Source: Epidermidibacterium keratini (GTDB lineage Bacteria; Actinomycetota; Actinomycetes; Mycobacteriales; Antricoccaceae). Taken from it: a stretch of DNA of 64,000 nt. The translations under genes and the position numbers were made by a program. The stretch is from the NCBI RefSeq assembly GCF_009834025.1, contig NZ_CP047156.1, positions 2,294,001 to 2,358,000 of the forward strand, given 5' to 3'. A model generated the notes under the pieces. The model saw only the letters and a list, made by a program, of their open reading frames with translations, ran no database searches and had not been told where the DNA came from. The first letter of the stretch is position 1; each line of letters opens with the position of its first letter. Below are positions 39,615-49,337 of the stretch, one piece after another.

Positions 39615-40639
39615 TGGTCGACCTGCACGTCGAGGAGCTGACCGTCGCGTATGGGCGCTCGCGGATCCTCGACCGGGTCAGCCTGCACGTGCCCAGCGCC
39701 ACGACTACGGCGATCCTCGGGCCGTCCGGCTGCGGCAAGACCACCTTGCTGCGCGCGATTGCCGGCTTCATCCGTCCCGACGGCGGGAGCGTCCGGCTCG
39801 GCGAGCGCGACGTTGCCGGGCCGCGCGCGTGGGTCGCGCCCGAGCGACGCCAGATCGGCTACGTCTCCCAAGACGGCAACCTGTTTCCGCACCTGAGCGT
39901 CGGCGCCAACGTCACCTTCGGCCTGCCGCGTCGGCAGCGCCGTGCTGGGACCCGCGTGCCCGAGCTGCTGGAGCTCGTCGGGCTGGACCCGTCGCTGGCG
40001 ACACGCTCACCCGCGCGCCTATCCGGAGGTCAGCAGCAGCGCGTCGCGCTCGCGCGGGCCCTTGCCCGCGACCCCGAGGTCGTCCTGCTCGATGAGCCGT
40101 TTTCGTCGCTGGATGTGGCGCTGCGCGCCAGCACTCGACAGGCCGTCGCCGATGCGCTGCGCGCGAGCGGCTCCACCGTCGTACTCGTCACGCACGACCA
40201 GAGCGAGGCGCTGTCGTTTGCCAGCCAGGTCGCGGTCATGTCTGCGGGCGTGTTCAGCCACGTCGGCGGACCGGCCGACGTCTACCAGCGGCCGGCCGAC
40301 CTCGCGACCGCGACGTTCGTCGGTGACGGCGTCGTGCTGGACGGCGTACTCAACGGGCCACGCGTCACCACGGCCCTCGGAGCTCTGGAGCACGACGGCG
40401 CGGTAGCCGACGGACCGGTGAGCGTGTTGATCCGACCCGAACAGGTCATCCTGTCGGCTTCGGGCGTCGGTGGCGTCGTCGAGCAGGTCAGCTTCCTAGG
40501 CGCGGACATGCTGGTGGTGGTCCGGCTGCCCGATGACATCGTCGTGCGGGCCCGCGTCGCCGGCACCGAGGTCGTCGCGGTTGGCGACGCGGTCCGGCTT
40601 CAGGTCACCGGACGGGCGCGAATCTTTGCGCCTGACTAG
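39614..40639 (+). CDS. fbpC: Ferric iron ABC transporter ATP-binding protein
   Basis: 341 residues from ATG 39614 (TGATG overlap with fbpB; GGAGAG upstream). Walker A is LGPSGCGKTTLL, Q-loop YVSQDGNLFPHLSV, signature RLSGGQQQRVALARALA, Walker B VVLLDEPFSSLD and H-loop VTHDQSEAL. A C-terminal regulatory TOBE-like domain (~230-341) follows. It drives uptake with FbpA and FbpB. Confidence 0.94.
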   Translation: MVDLHVEELTVAYGRSRILDRVSLHVPSATTTAILGPSGCGKTTLLRAIAGFIRPDGGSVRLGERDVAGPRAWVAPERRQIGYVSQDGNLFPHLSVGANVTFGLPRRQRRAGTRVPELLELVGLDPSLATRSPARLSGGQQQRVALARALARDPEVVLLDEPFSSLDVALRASTRQAVADALRASGSTVVLVTHDQSEALSFASQVAVMSAGVFSHVGGPADVYQRPADLATATFVGDGVVLDGVLNGPRVTTALGALEHDGAVADGPVSVLIRPEQVILSASGVGGVVEQVSFLGADMLVVVRLPDDIVVRARVAGTEVVAVGDAVRLQVTGRARIFAPD

Positions 40640-40660
40640 CGCGCGCCTTCTGGGGTACGA

Positions 40661-40709
40661 GCGGTGTGACACCGCGTAATATATATAAACCGGCCTGTGC
40701 GGGCCGGTT
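40661..40709. promoter_or_regulatory. Palindrome, AT-rich element and hairpin before the hydrolase gene
   Basis: GCGGTGTGACACCGC (40661-40675) is a perfect dyad. It is followed by TAATATATATAAAC (40677-40690), the most AT-rich stretch nearby. A hairpin AACCGGCC/GGCCGGTT (40688-40695 with 40702-40709) then leads into TTCTT. The hairpin may end the Fbp operon; the dyad and AT-rich block may be operator and promoter for the hydrolase. Confidence 0.5.
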
Positions 40710-40728
40710 CTTCTTGGGAGGCCGCCAC

Positions 40729-41583
40729 ATGACGGGCATCTTCAACCACACTCCGCTGACCGCGGAACGGATGGACGGCGAGGTCATCCGGGTGGGCGAC
40801 GTGCATGTGCGCGTCAAGGTGACCGGCGAGGGGCCCCCGCTGCTGCTGGTGCACGGCCTCGGCGCCAGCCTCGAGCTGTGGCAGCCACTGATTGACCAGC
40901 TCTCCGGATACGAGGTCATCACGCTGGATAACCCCGGCGCGGGGGCCTCGACCGTGCCGTCTCCGCCGTGGCGAATGCCGAAGTACGCCCAAGTAGTCGA
41001 CCTCTTGCTCGAGGAGCTTGGCTACGAGCAGGTCGACGTACTCGGTCTCTCCTTCGGCGGCATGATCTGTCAGGAGCTCGCACTGCGCTATCCGCACCGG
41101 ATTCGCAAGCTCATCCTGGCTGGTACGTCGGCCGGGTGGGGCAGCATGCTCGGCTCGCCGCTGGCCCTGTCGATCCTCGCGACGCCGCTGCGCTACTACT
41201 CGCCGGCGTACATGGCCGCGGTCGCGCCGTTCCTCTACGGCGGCGAGGCCGACGGCGGCAGCGAGCTGGTCAAGGAACAGACCGAGGCGCGGATGAAGGC
41301 GCCGCCGTCGATCCCCGGCTACTTCGCCCAGATGACCACCGCGATGACGTGGACGTCCGTGCCGTTCTTGCCGGCGGTGAAGGTCCCGACGCTGGTGCTG
41401 GCCGGGGCGTCTGACCCGATCACCCCGCCGTACACCTGCTACCAGATCGCCTCGCTCATCCCGGGCGCCGAGTACGCCGAGATCAAGCGCGGCGGGCACC
41501 TGTTCCTGATCGAGAAGCCGGCGACATCGGCCGCGGTCATCACCGAGTTCCTGCAGCGTGAAACGGCGACCGGAGCCGCGTAA
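40729..41583 (+). CDS. Alpha/beta hydrolase resembling intracellular poly(3-hydroxyalkanoate) depolymerase
   Basis: 284 residues from ATG 40729 (GGGAGG upstream). Alpha/beta hydrolase features are LLLVHGLGASLELWQPLI (oxyanion region), nucleophile elbow GLSFGGMICQELALRYPHRIRKLILAGTSAGWG, Asp in VLAGASDPITPP and His in KRGGHLFLIEKP. LDNPGAGAS and the AGTSAGWGSMLGSP segment resemble medium-chain PHA depolymerases. A 3-oxoadipate enol-lactonase role, missing from the pca operon, cannot be excluded but the similarity looks weaker. GNAT gene follows after 10 nt. Confidence 0.75.
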   Translation: MTGIFNHTPLTAERMDGEVIRVGDVHVRVKVTGEGPPLLLVHGLGASLELWQPLIDQLSGYEVITLDNPGAGASTVPSPPWRMPKYAQVVDLLLEELGYEQVDVLGLSFGGMICQELALRYPHRIRKLILAGTSAGWGSMLGSPLALSILATPLRYYSPAYMAAVAPFLYGGEADGGSELVKEQTEARMKAPPSIPGYFAQMTTAMTWTSVPFLPAVKVPTLVLAGASDPITPPYTCYQIASLIPGAEYAEIKRGGHLFLIEKPATSAAVITEFLQRETATGAA

Positions 41584-41593
41584 AGTCACGGGC

Positions 41594-42124
41594 GTGAACA
41601 TCGAGGTGTTTGGCCCACAGCACGTCGACGGCCTTGGCGCATTTGCCGCCGAGATGGGTCCGGGCGAGCTCGCCGTGATCAAGGAAGACATCGGCGATCC
41701 CGACGCGCGGGCCAAGTGGGCTGCTGATGGCCGGCACTGCCGCTGGGTCGCGCTCGACCGCGGCGAGGTCGTCGGCTTCGGCGCCTTGATCCCGCTCGCC
41801 GGATGGTCCTCACACGTAGGCGAGATCCGGGTGGTCACCCGGCCTTCACACCGCCGTCGTGGTCTCGGAACGGCGATGGCCGGACACCTGCTGGGACGCG
41901 CGATCGTCGGTGGGCTCGCGAAGGTGACCGTCGAGGTCGTGGCCGGCGATGCCGGAACCCTCGGGCTGTTTGAGCAGATGGGCTTCCGCCCCGAAGCGCA
42001 ACTGGCCGATCACATCCGCGACCGCAACGGTCGCAGCCGCGACCTGGTGCTGCTGGCGCACGACGTCGAGCAGGTGCGGGCGTCGCTGGACTCCACCAGC
42101 GCCGCCGACTCGCTCTACCACTGA
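41594..42124 (+). CDS. GNAT family N-acetyltransferase
   Basis: 176 residues from GTG 41594. The acetyl-CoA binding loop is present: GEIRVVTRPSHRRRGLGTAMAGHLLGRAI (R/Q-x-x-G-x-A/G pattern). It is followed by KVTVEVVAGDAGTLGLFEQMGFRPEAQLADHIRDRNGRSRDLVLLAHDV. The acceptor substrate cannot be told. It is the last gene before a palindromic repeat element at 42211. Confidence 0.82.
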   Translation: MNIEVFGPQHVDGLGAFAAEMGPGELAVIKEDIGDPDARAKWAADGRHCRWVALDRGEVVGFGALIPLAGWSSHVGEIRVVTRPSHRRRGLGTAMAGHLLGRAIVGGLAKVTVEVVAGDAGTLGLFEQMGFRPEAQLADHIRDRNGRSRDLVLLAHDVEQVRASLDSTSAADSLYH

Positions 42125-42210
42125 CGCGCCTCGCGAGCTCCGCCGGACCCCGCGACCGCCGCAGCCAAACCCGACCCCGGACCCAACCATGCGTTTCGTC
42201 CGCGCGTCGT

Positions 42211-42283
42211 GCCAAAAATGGACGAGAGCGGTGGGGTCACGTCATATACGAACGTGACCCCCGCGCTGTCGTCCATTTTTGGC
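42211..42283. repeat. 73-bp palindromic element, copy 1
   Basis: The left arm begins GCCAAAAATGGACGA and the right arm ends TCGTCCATTTTTGGC. About 32 bp pair with only three mismatches, around the loop CATATACGA flanked by ACGT on the right (GTCACGT...ACGTGAC). A second copy at 43271-43342 has the same orientation. Together they bracket the DUF559-like gene. The gap 42125-42373 holds nothing else that I can identify. Confidence 0.88.
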
Positions 42284-42373
42284 GGACACGGTGTGTCCAC
42301 AGGTCCGCGTGTCGTCCACATCGAGCTGAGTCACCCGCGCGCGACCTGTCCGGTTTCGTTGATGCTCGCGAGC

Positions 42374-43234
42374 ATGAATGCCGTCGAACGCCTGATGGGC
42401 GAGCAATTCGGGGTCGTCCGTGCCGCCGCGCTCCTTCGCTACCTGGACCGATCTACGTTGCGTGCGCTTGTGAGAACCGGCCAGGCCCGTCAGGTCATTC
42501 ATGGTTGGTACGCCAACGCCGACGCAGACATGCGGGCGATCACCGCGGTCCGGGCCGGTGGTGCCCTGACGTGTCTTGATGCCCTCGAACTGCATGGCAT
42601 CTGGGTTCCGCATGGTGAACGGGCGGTTCGCCATGTGCGACCGGGATCGGGTGCGCGGCAGCCCCGACTTTCGATTAGCGGCGTGCGTTATTGCGAGCCG
42701 GTCGGGTGCCGGCCCCCGACGGCGCGCGCCGTTGACTCACCGATCGTCGCGATGCTGTCGGCAACCGAGTGTTGCTCGGCCGAAGAGTTTGTCGCGATCT
42801 GCGACTCGATGTTGCACCAAGGATTCGTCGAGCGCGATGAACTCGACCAACTGCTTTCGGCGTATCCTGCGCGGATACGCAGCCTCGTGAATTGGTGCGA
42901 CGGACGCGCCGAGTCAGGTACCGAGTCTCTGGTCCGCTTCCGGCTCGCCCGGGCGGGGGTCAAGTTGCGCCCCCAGGTAACAGTCGTTGGAATCGGCAAG
43001 GTCGATTTGCTCATCGGAAGGCGGCTGATTATCGAGGTCGACAGCCGCGAGTACCACGGCGGTCAGGAGCCATATCAACGCGACCGACGTCGCGACCGAC
43101 GATCGGCGGGCCGCAGCTACATCGTGGTCCGGCTGACCTACGCGGACGTCATGTTCCACTGGGACGAGGCGTTGGAGGACATCATGCAGATCATCCGCCG
43201 CCGCGAACACCTACGGCCACTGCCTGCGCGCTGA
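42374..43234 (+). CDS. AbiEi-like HTH plus Vsr/DUF559-type endonuclease-fold protein
   Basis: 286 residues from ATG 42374 (ATG 42362 is an alternative). The N-terminal ~60 residues (EQFGVVRAAALLRYLDRSTLRALVRTGQARQVIHGWY) look like the winged-helix of AbiEi-type proteins. The middle resembles the same family. The C-terminal ~100 residues carry an endonuclease-like core: GTESLVRFRLARAGVKLRPQVTVVGIGKVDLLIGRRLIIEVDSREYHGG, with D and E-x-D in PD-(D/E)xK-like positions. Such proteins are common in actinobacteria and mostly uncharacterised. Palindromic repeats flank it on both sides. Confidence 0.75.
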   Translation: MNAVERLMGEQFGVVRAAALLRYLDRSTLRALVRTGQARQVIHGWYANADADMRAITAVRAGGALTCLDALELHGIWVPHGERAVRHVRPGSGARQPRLSISGVRYCEPVGCRPPTARAVDSPIVAMLSATECCSAEEFVAICDSMLHQGFVERDELDQLLSAYPARIRSLVNWCDGRAESGTESLVRFRLARAGVKLRPQVTVVGIGKVDLLIGRRLIIEVDSREYHGGQEPYQRDRRRDRRSAGRSYIVVRLTYADVMFHWDEALEDIMQIIRRREHLRPLPAR

Positions 43235-43270
43235 CCGCAAGCCCGGACCCCGCGCCGCCGCGCGCATCCT

Positions 43271-43342
43271 GCCCGAAATGGACGAGAGCGAGGGGGTCAC
43301 GCAATATACGAACGTCGCCCCCGCGCTCTCGTCCATTTTGGC
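43271..43342. repeat. 72-bp palindromic element, copy 2
   Basis: The left arm begins GCCCGAAATGGACGAGAGCG and the right arm ends CGCTCTCGTCCATTTTGGC. The loop region ATATACGAACG is the same as in copy 1. The copies differ at about ten positions, some inside the stem. It follows the DUF559-like gene by 36 bp. Confidence 0.88.
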
Positions 43343-43403
43343 GCGATGAACTAGCTCGACCTGCGCGGATATCTGCCCGTACGCCGCCGATCCGCGAGTC
43401 CGG

Positions 43404-44072
43404 CTAGGCCGTGCGGCGCGAGCGAAGCTGGTCGGCACCGGGTCCGTGCAGCTGGTCGGCTGAGTCGTTGCGTCCGGCGAGCACCATGAGCAGGTCGATC
43501 GCGCGCCCGCGCACTGCCGGGCCCGAACCCAGCGCCGCGTCGAAGTCATCCGGACAGACACTCAGCCCGTCCACCCGCTCCTTCGCCCCGCCGATCGAGC
43601 CCTTGGTGCGGGCCTGGTATTCGATCGCGGATAGTACGGCGGTCATCGGGTAGTCGCGCGCGATTCCCAACGGGCGGCGGATGTCCTCGCCATGCACGAT
43701 CTCCTCCACGATCCGGCTCGGCAGCGCCGCCATCCAGGTCGGCGGCCCGTCAGTGCGCGACTGCACGCCCCGCAGCCGCTGCAGCGTCTCGGCGTACGAC
43801 GCACCTCGCGCTTTAGCGTTGGCGGTCTCGTTCATCCGGTGGAAGTCGAACCGGGCCTCGAGCATGGCCGGCAGGATGTCGCGTCCGCGGGTCGTCGCGT
43901 TGCTGATCAGGTGCGCCGCGACGTCGTGCACGCTCCAGCCGGCGCACAGCGACGCCACCTCCCACTGCTCACCGGAGAGCCCCGCGAGATCGTCGATCAG
44001 CGCGACTCGTTCGGCGTGCACGAACTGCCAGATCTGCCGGTCGGTGAGCGGAGAGAGCGCGTCGGTAGCCAC
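43404..44072 (-). CDS. Maleylpyruvate isomerase/mycothiol-dependent enzyme family protein (DinB-like)
   Basis: 222 residues. The N-terminal four-helix DinB-like domain has the family signature WEVASLCAGWSVHDVAAHLI. A His-containing EEIVHGEDIRRPLG segment supplies candidate metal ligands. The C-terminus is short and charged. Characterised relatives use mycothiol, which supports an actinobacterial origin. The reaction is unknown. It ends 61 bp past copy 2 of the palindromic element. Confidence 0.8.
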   Translation of the reverse strand: MATDALSPLTDRQIWQFVHAERVALIDDLAGLSGEQWEVASLCAGWSVHDVAAHLISNATTRGRDILPAMLEARFDFHRMNETANAKARGASYAETLQRLRGVQSRTDGPPTWMAALPSRIVEEIVHGEDIRRPLGIARDYPMTAVLSAIEYQARTKGSIGGAKERVDGLSVCPDDFDAALGSGPAVRGRAIDLLMVLAGRNDSADQLHGPGADQLRSRRTA

Positions 44073-44115
44073 GCGGCCAGTATGGCGAACGCCCGCGACA
44101 TCGCTCGTACGCCGG

Positions 44116-45921
<1,806 letters not shown>

Positions 45922-45979
45922 CTAAGGGATTCTTAGACAGTGTCTAGATCGCTGGATCGACCGGCGCGAATGCCAAACT

Positions 45980-46019
45980 CCGCGACGAGAGTGCCGACCT
46001 TTAGAGGGTCTCGTCGCGG
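45980..46019 (-). promoter_or_regulatory. Hairpin in the leuA leader
   Basis: CCGCGACGAGA (45980-45990) and TCTCGTCGCGG (46009-46019) form an 11-bp perfect stem. On the leuA strand the upstream arm overlaps the last sense codons of the leader peptide. Ribosome position on the Leu run would therefore control this fold. No strong U-tract follows, so the mechanism may be translational or Rho-linked rather than a classical intrinsic terminator. Confidence 0.7.
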
Positions 46020-46054
46020 CGGCTAAGGAGAAGAAGTGCGCCGTACATCGTCAT
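46001..46054 (-). CDS. leuA leader peptide
   Basis: A 17-codon reading frame on the leuA strand: MTMYGALLLLSRRDETL. It has four consecutive Leu codons (CTT CTT CTC CTT) and a fifth at the end, about 145 nt before leuA. A second ATG at 46048 gives MYGALLLL.... A TACTGT -10-like sequence (46057-46062) and TTGACT (46078-46083) lie just upstream, so transcription would begin within a few bases of the start codons, making the transcript leaderless or nearly so. Leu-rich leaders are known for leu genes in several bacteria. Expression level is unknown. Confidence 0.75.
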   Translation of the reverse strand: MTMYGALLLLSRRDETL

Positions 46055-46056
46055 CG

Positions 46057-46083
46057 ACAGTACCCCACCGATGAGGGAGTCAA
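46057..46083 (-). promoter_or_regulatory. Candidate leuA promoter
   Basis: On the minus strand TTGACT (46078-46083) and TACTGT (46057-46062) are separated by 15 nt. The spacing is short but both hexamers are good matches. A start site would fall at about 46048-46051. Confidence 0.45.
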
Positions 46084-46106
46084 AACCAGAGGGCCGATTT
46101 TGCTAG

Positions 46107-46125
46107 TTAGGTAAGCCTAAACTAG
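46107..46125 (+). promoter_or_regulatory. IdeR/DtxR-type iron box of the siderophore-uptake operon
   Basis: TTAGGTAAGCCTAAACTAG matches the 19-base iron-box consensus at about 15 positions. It lies about 105 nt before the binding-protein gene and 24 nt from the leuA -35 candidate on the other strand. It is the second iron box in the window. Confidence 0.8.
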
Positions 46126-46228
46126 GGTGGCGAGGCGGCCGATTACCCATCCGCCCCTCGACTCGCCGTGAAGCGACCTGCGGCTTGTCGGGCAGCTCAC
46201 CGCCGTACCGCCCGAAAGGATAGGCCGC

Positions 46229-47185
46229 ATGTCTCGTCGGATTGCCGCCATAGTTGCGATGTTTGCGACAGCGACGGTCATCGCTGGTTGCAGCTCCACC
46301 CCGGCCAGCGAAGGTGATGGCGACGTCGCACCCGGCTACCCGATCACGATCGAGACCGCGAAAGGTGAGATCACGATCCCGGACAAGCCGAAGCGCGTGG
46401 TGGTCACCAACGGCATCCCGCTGGATCCGTTGCTGGCGCTGGGCATCGAGCCGGTCGCGGTTGATGTCGCGGGAGGAGTCGAGGCTTTTCCTTGGCTGGC
46501 AGACGATCTCGATCCGTCATTGATCGACGATGCGCTCGTCGGCGATGACTTCAAGGCCAACCCTGAGGCAATCGCTACCTATGAACCTGACTTGATCGTT
46601 GCGATCGAGAATGAGGTCAAGGACAAGGCGATCTACGACCAGCTCGCGTCGATCGCGCCCGTCGTCACCGGGCTCGATGCCAATGATTCTTGGGATGTGC
46701 GACTGGCAATGATGGGCGAGGCCGTCGGAGAGAGCGAGAAGGCCGCTGAGCTTGATAAGCAGATCCGCAACGACGCCGCGACGCTCGTCGAGCAGGCTCC
46801 TGGGCTCACAGACGCGACGTACCAGTGGGTTCGCTATGAGGCCGACGGAAATCTGATCATGGGCAACGGCTCCGTCCTTGAGCTGTTCGGCCTGGCGCCA
46901 GGTGACGGGCAGGACAACACAATGAACTCCGGAGCCTCGATCTCCCAGGAGAACCTCGACCAGCTGAACGCCGACGTGGTGGGCATCTGGTGCCGCGCCG
47001 AGTGCGCTCCGTTGACCGCCGATCCACGGTTCGCTTCGCTGCCGGCGGTGCAGAGCGATCTGCTGATCTGGCCCGACCTCCCGTTGGCGACCGCGATGAA
47101 CAGCCCCGGCCCGCTGGCCATCCCTTACGTGATGGAGCAGATCGGTCCGCAGCTCACCGCTGGCGCTGCGCAGCTGACCGGCTAG
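46229..47185 (+). CDS. Siderophore-type ABC transporter substrate-binding lipoprotein
   Basis: 318 residues. The lipoprotein signal ends VIAG-C. The mature protein has the type III periplasmic-binding (FecB/FhuD) pattern: ITIPDKPKRVVVTNGIPLDPLLALGIEPVAVD, NPEAIATYEPDLIVAIENEV, LASIAPVVTG, then a long backbone helix and C-terminal lobe (NGSVLELFGLAPGDGQDNT, ISQENLDQLNADVVGIW). It is expected to capture a ferric siderophore. It is the first gene of a six-gene iron-box operon. Confidence 0.9.
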   Translation: MSRRIAAIVAMFATATVIAGCSSTPASEGDGDVAPGYPITIETAKGEITIPDKPKRVVVTNGIPLDPLLALGIEPVAVDVAGGVEAFPWLADDLDPSLIDDALVGDDFKANPEAIATYEPDLIVAIENEVKDKAIYDQLASIAPVVTGLDANDSWDVRLAMMGEAVGESEKAAELDKQIRNDAATLVEQAPGLTDATYQWVRYEADGNLIMGNGSVLELFGLAPGDGQDNTMNSGASISQENLDQLNADVVGIWCRAECAPLTADPRFASLPAVQSDLLIWPDLPLATAMNSPGPLAIPYVMEQIGPQLTAGAAQLTG

Positions 47186-47193
47186 CCCCCGCC

Positions 47194-48258
47194 GTGTCTG
47201 TCACCGTGACGCGGCGATCCACGCCGACCTCGTCGAGTACGTCGTCGCACACGCGCCGGCGGCTCATCCTTGGGCGCACCGCCGGGGTGGTGTTGGGCCT
47301 GGTCGCGCTCGCACTCGCCGTGCTGGTCAGCGTCGCGGTCGGTTCGAAGCAGATCCCGCTCGACCAGGTGTGGCAGGCACTCACCGGTGCCGGCCTGGCA
47401 GAGGACCGCACCGTGATCTTTGAGCTGCGCCTGCCACGGACCTTGATCGCCATCGCGGTCGGCGCGGCGCTCGGTGTGGCCGGGATGCTCATGCAGGCGC
47501 TGACTCGCAATCCGCTCGCCGATCCGGGCATCCTCGGCGTCAACTCCGGCGCGATGTTTGCTGTCGCGTTAGGCGTGGGATTCTTCGGCGCGAGCAGCAT
47601 GAACGCGATCGTGTGGTGCGCGCTGATCGGTGCCTTCCTGGCAGCTGTCGCGGTGTACGCCGTAGGCTCTGCCGGACGCAGTGAGCAGGGCAATGAGCGG
47701 CTGACGCTCGCCGGCGTCGCGCTCGGCGCCGTACTCGCTGGAGTGACCTCGGCGCTGATCCTCAGTGACGCGACGACCTTCGACCAGCTCCGCGTCTGGC
47801 AAGCGGGATCGGTCGCGGGCCGGCTGCTGAGCGATCTCACCGTGGTGGTGCCGTTTTTGCTCGTCGGCGCCGCACTCGCCCTCGTCGCGAGCGGGCCCCT
47901 GAACGCGATTGCGCTTGGCGACGACGTTGCGCGCGGGCTCGGCACCCGGGTGGGTCTTGTACGAGTCATCGTCGTACTCGCCGTGACGCTGCTGGCCGGC
48001 GGTGCGACCGCGATTGCCGGGCCCGTCGCGTTTATCGGGTTGATGACGCCGCACATTGCGCGCTGGATCGTCGGCGTCGACCAACGCTGGATCCTCGTGA
48101 TGAGCATGATCTGCGCGGCACTGTTGATGGTCGCCTCCGACGTCGTGGGCCGGGTCATCGCTCGTCCGCAGGAGATCCCGGTCGGCATCGTGACCGCGTT
48201 TGTCGGGGCACCGGTGCTGATGGTGCTGGTACGGCGCCGTAGGGCGAGTGCATCGTGA
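47194..48258 (+). CDS. FecCD-family iron-siderophore permease 1
   Basis: 354 residues from GTG 47194 (GTG 47206 also possible). BtuC/FecCD motifs are LRLPRTLIAIAVGAALGVAGMLMQALTRNPLADPGILGVNSGA, ALGDDVARGLGTRVGLVRVI and GPVAFIGLMTPHIARWIVG. About nine to ten hydrophobic segments are visible. It likely forms a heterodimer with the next gene product, which it overlaps by 4 nt (GTGA). Confidence 0.93.
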   Translation: MSVTVTRRSTPTSSSTSSHTRRRLILGRTAGVVLGLVALALAVLVSVAVGSKQIPLDQVWQALTGAGLAEDRTVIFELRLPRTLIAIAVGAALGVAGMLMQALTRNPLADPGILGVNSGAMFAVALGVGFFGASSMNAIVWCALIGAFLAAVAVYAVGSAGRSEQGNERLTLAGVALGAVLAGVTSALILSDATTFDQLRVWQAGSVAGRLLSDLTVVVPFLLVGAALALVASGPLNAIALGDDVARGLGTRVGLVRVIVVLAVTLLAGGATAIAGPVAFIGLMTPHIARWIVGVDQRWILVMSMICAALLMVASDVVGRVIARPQEIPVGIVTAFVGAPVLMVLVRRRRASAS

Positions 48259-49337
48259 GTACGACGACCCGGGTGACACCGGCGACGACAGAGAGTACGG
48301 CGCCGCGTCCGTCATGGGAGCTCCACCGCTTCGGGCTCGACGTGCGCGTGTCGATCCGAAGCGTGGTGGTGTGCGGCGTACTCGTCGCGGCGGCCGTGCT
48401 GGCCGCAATGCTCGCGCTGCGAATCGGGGACTACCCGCTCACGCTTGCCCAGGTCGCCGGAAGCCTGCTCGGCCAGGAGGATGGGTTCGCGGCCACGGTC
48501 GTCGTCGAGTGGCGGCTGCCGCGGGCGTTCGGGGCGTTGATTTTCGGTGCGGCGCTTGGGGTTTCCGGCGCGATGTTCCAAAGCCTGACCCGTAATCCCC
48601 TTGGCTCGCCGGACATCATCGGCTTCACCACGGGCTCCTACACCGGCGCACTCATCGTGATCATCTTCGCCGGCGGCGGCTTCTACGCGATCGCCACCGG
48701 ATCACTGGTCGGGGGACTGCTCACTGCCGTTGCCGTCTACGCCTTCGCCTACCGGCGCGGCGTGACCAGCTTCCGGCTGATCATCGTCGGCATCGGCATG
48801 ACCGCGATGCTCAACGCGTTCAACACCTACCTGCTGATGCGCGCTGAACGGGAGGTCGCGCTCGCCGGAGCGACGTGGGGCGCCGGCTCGGTCAGCGGAC
48901 TCGCCTGGTCGCAGGTCGCGCCGGTGAGTGCCCTGCTGCTCGCCGCGTTTGCCCTGGCCGCACTGGTGTCTCGGCCCATGCGCGCCAGCGAGCTCGGCGA
49001 TGATGCCGCGAGTGCGCTCGGTGTCAACGTCGAACGCACTCGGCTCGCCGTCGTGGTCGTCGCGGTCGCGCTGACCGCGCTCGTGACTGCCGTCGCGGGA
49101 CCGATCGCGTTCGTCGCGCTGGCTGCACCGCAACTTGCCCGCCGGTTGACCGGGTCGGCGGGGGTGACGCTGGCTGCCTCGGCGGCGATGGGCGCGCTGC
49201 TGCTGTCGGTCTCAGATCTCATCGCGCAGAACCTCCTCGCCAACCTGCCCGTCGGGGTCGTCACCGTTTCGGTGGGTGGGCTGTATCTGGTGTGGCTGCT
49301 CGTCATGGAGACTCGTCGGCGGTCAGTACGCCGATGA
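48255..49337 (+). CDS. FecCD-family iron-siderophore permease 2
   Basis: 360 residues from GTG 48255. It has WRLPRAFGALIFGAALGVSGAMFQSLTRNPLGSPDIIGFTTGSYTGA, ELGDDAASALGVNVERTRLAV and GPIAFVALAAPQLARRLTG. The second permease of FecCD heterodimers usually reads SPDIIGF as here. It is coupled upstream and downstream by 4-nt overlaps. Confidence 0.93.
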   Translation: MSTTTRVTPATTESTAPRPSWELHRFGLDVRVSIRSVVVCGVLVAAAVLAAMLALRIGDYPLTLAQVAGSLLGQEDGFAATVVVEWRLPRAFGALIFGAALGVSGAMFQSLTRNPLGSPDIIGFTTGSYTGALIVIIFAGGGFYAIATGSLVGGLLTAVAVYAFAYRRGVTSFRLIIVGIGMTAMLNAFNTYLLMRAEREVALAGATWGAGSVSGLAWSQVAPVSALLLAAFALAALVSRPMRASELGDDAASALGVNVERTRLAVVVVAVALTALVTAVAGPIAFVALAAPQLARRLTGSAGVTLAASAAMGALLLSVSDLIAQNLLANLPVGVVTVSVGGLYLVWLLVMETRRRSVRR

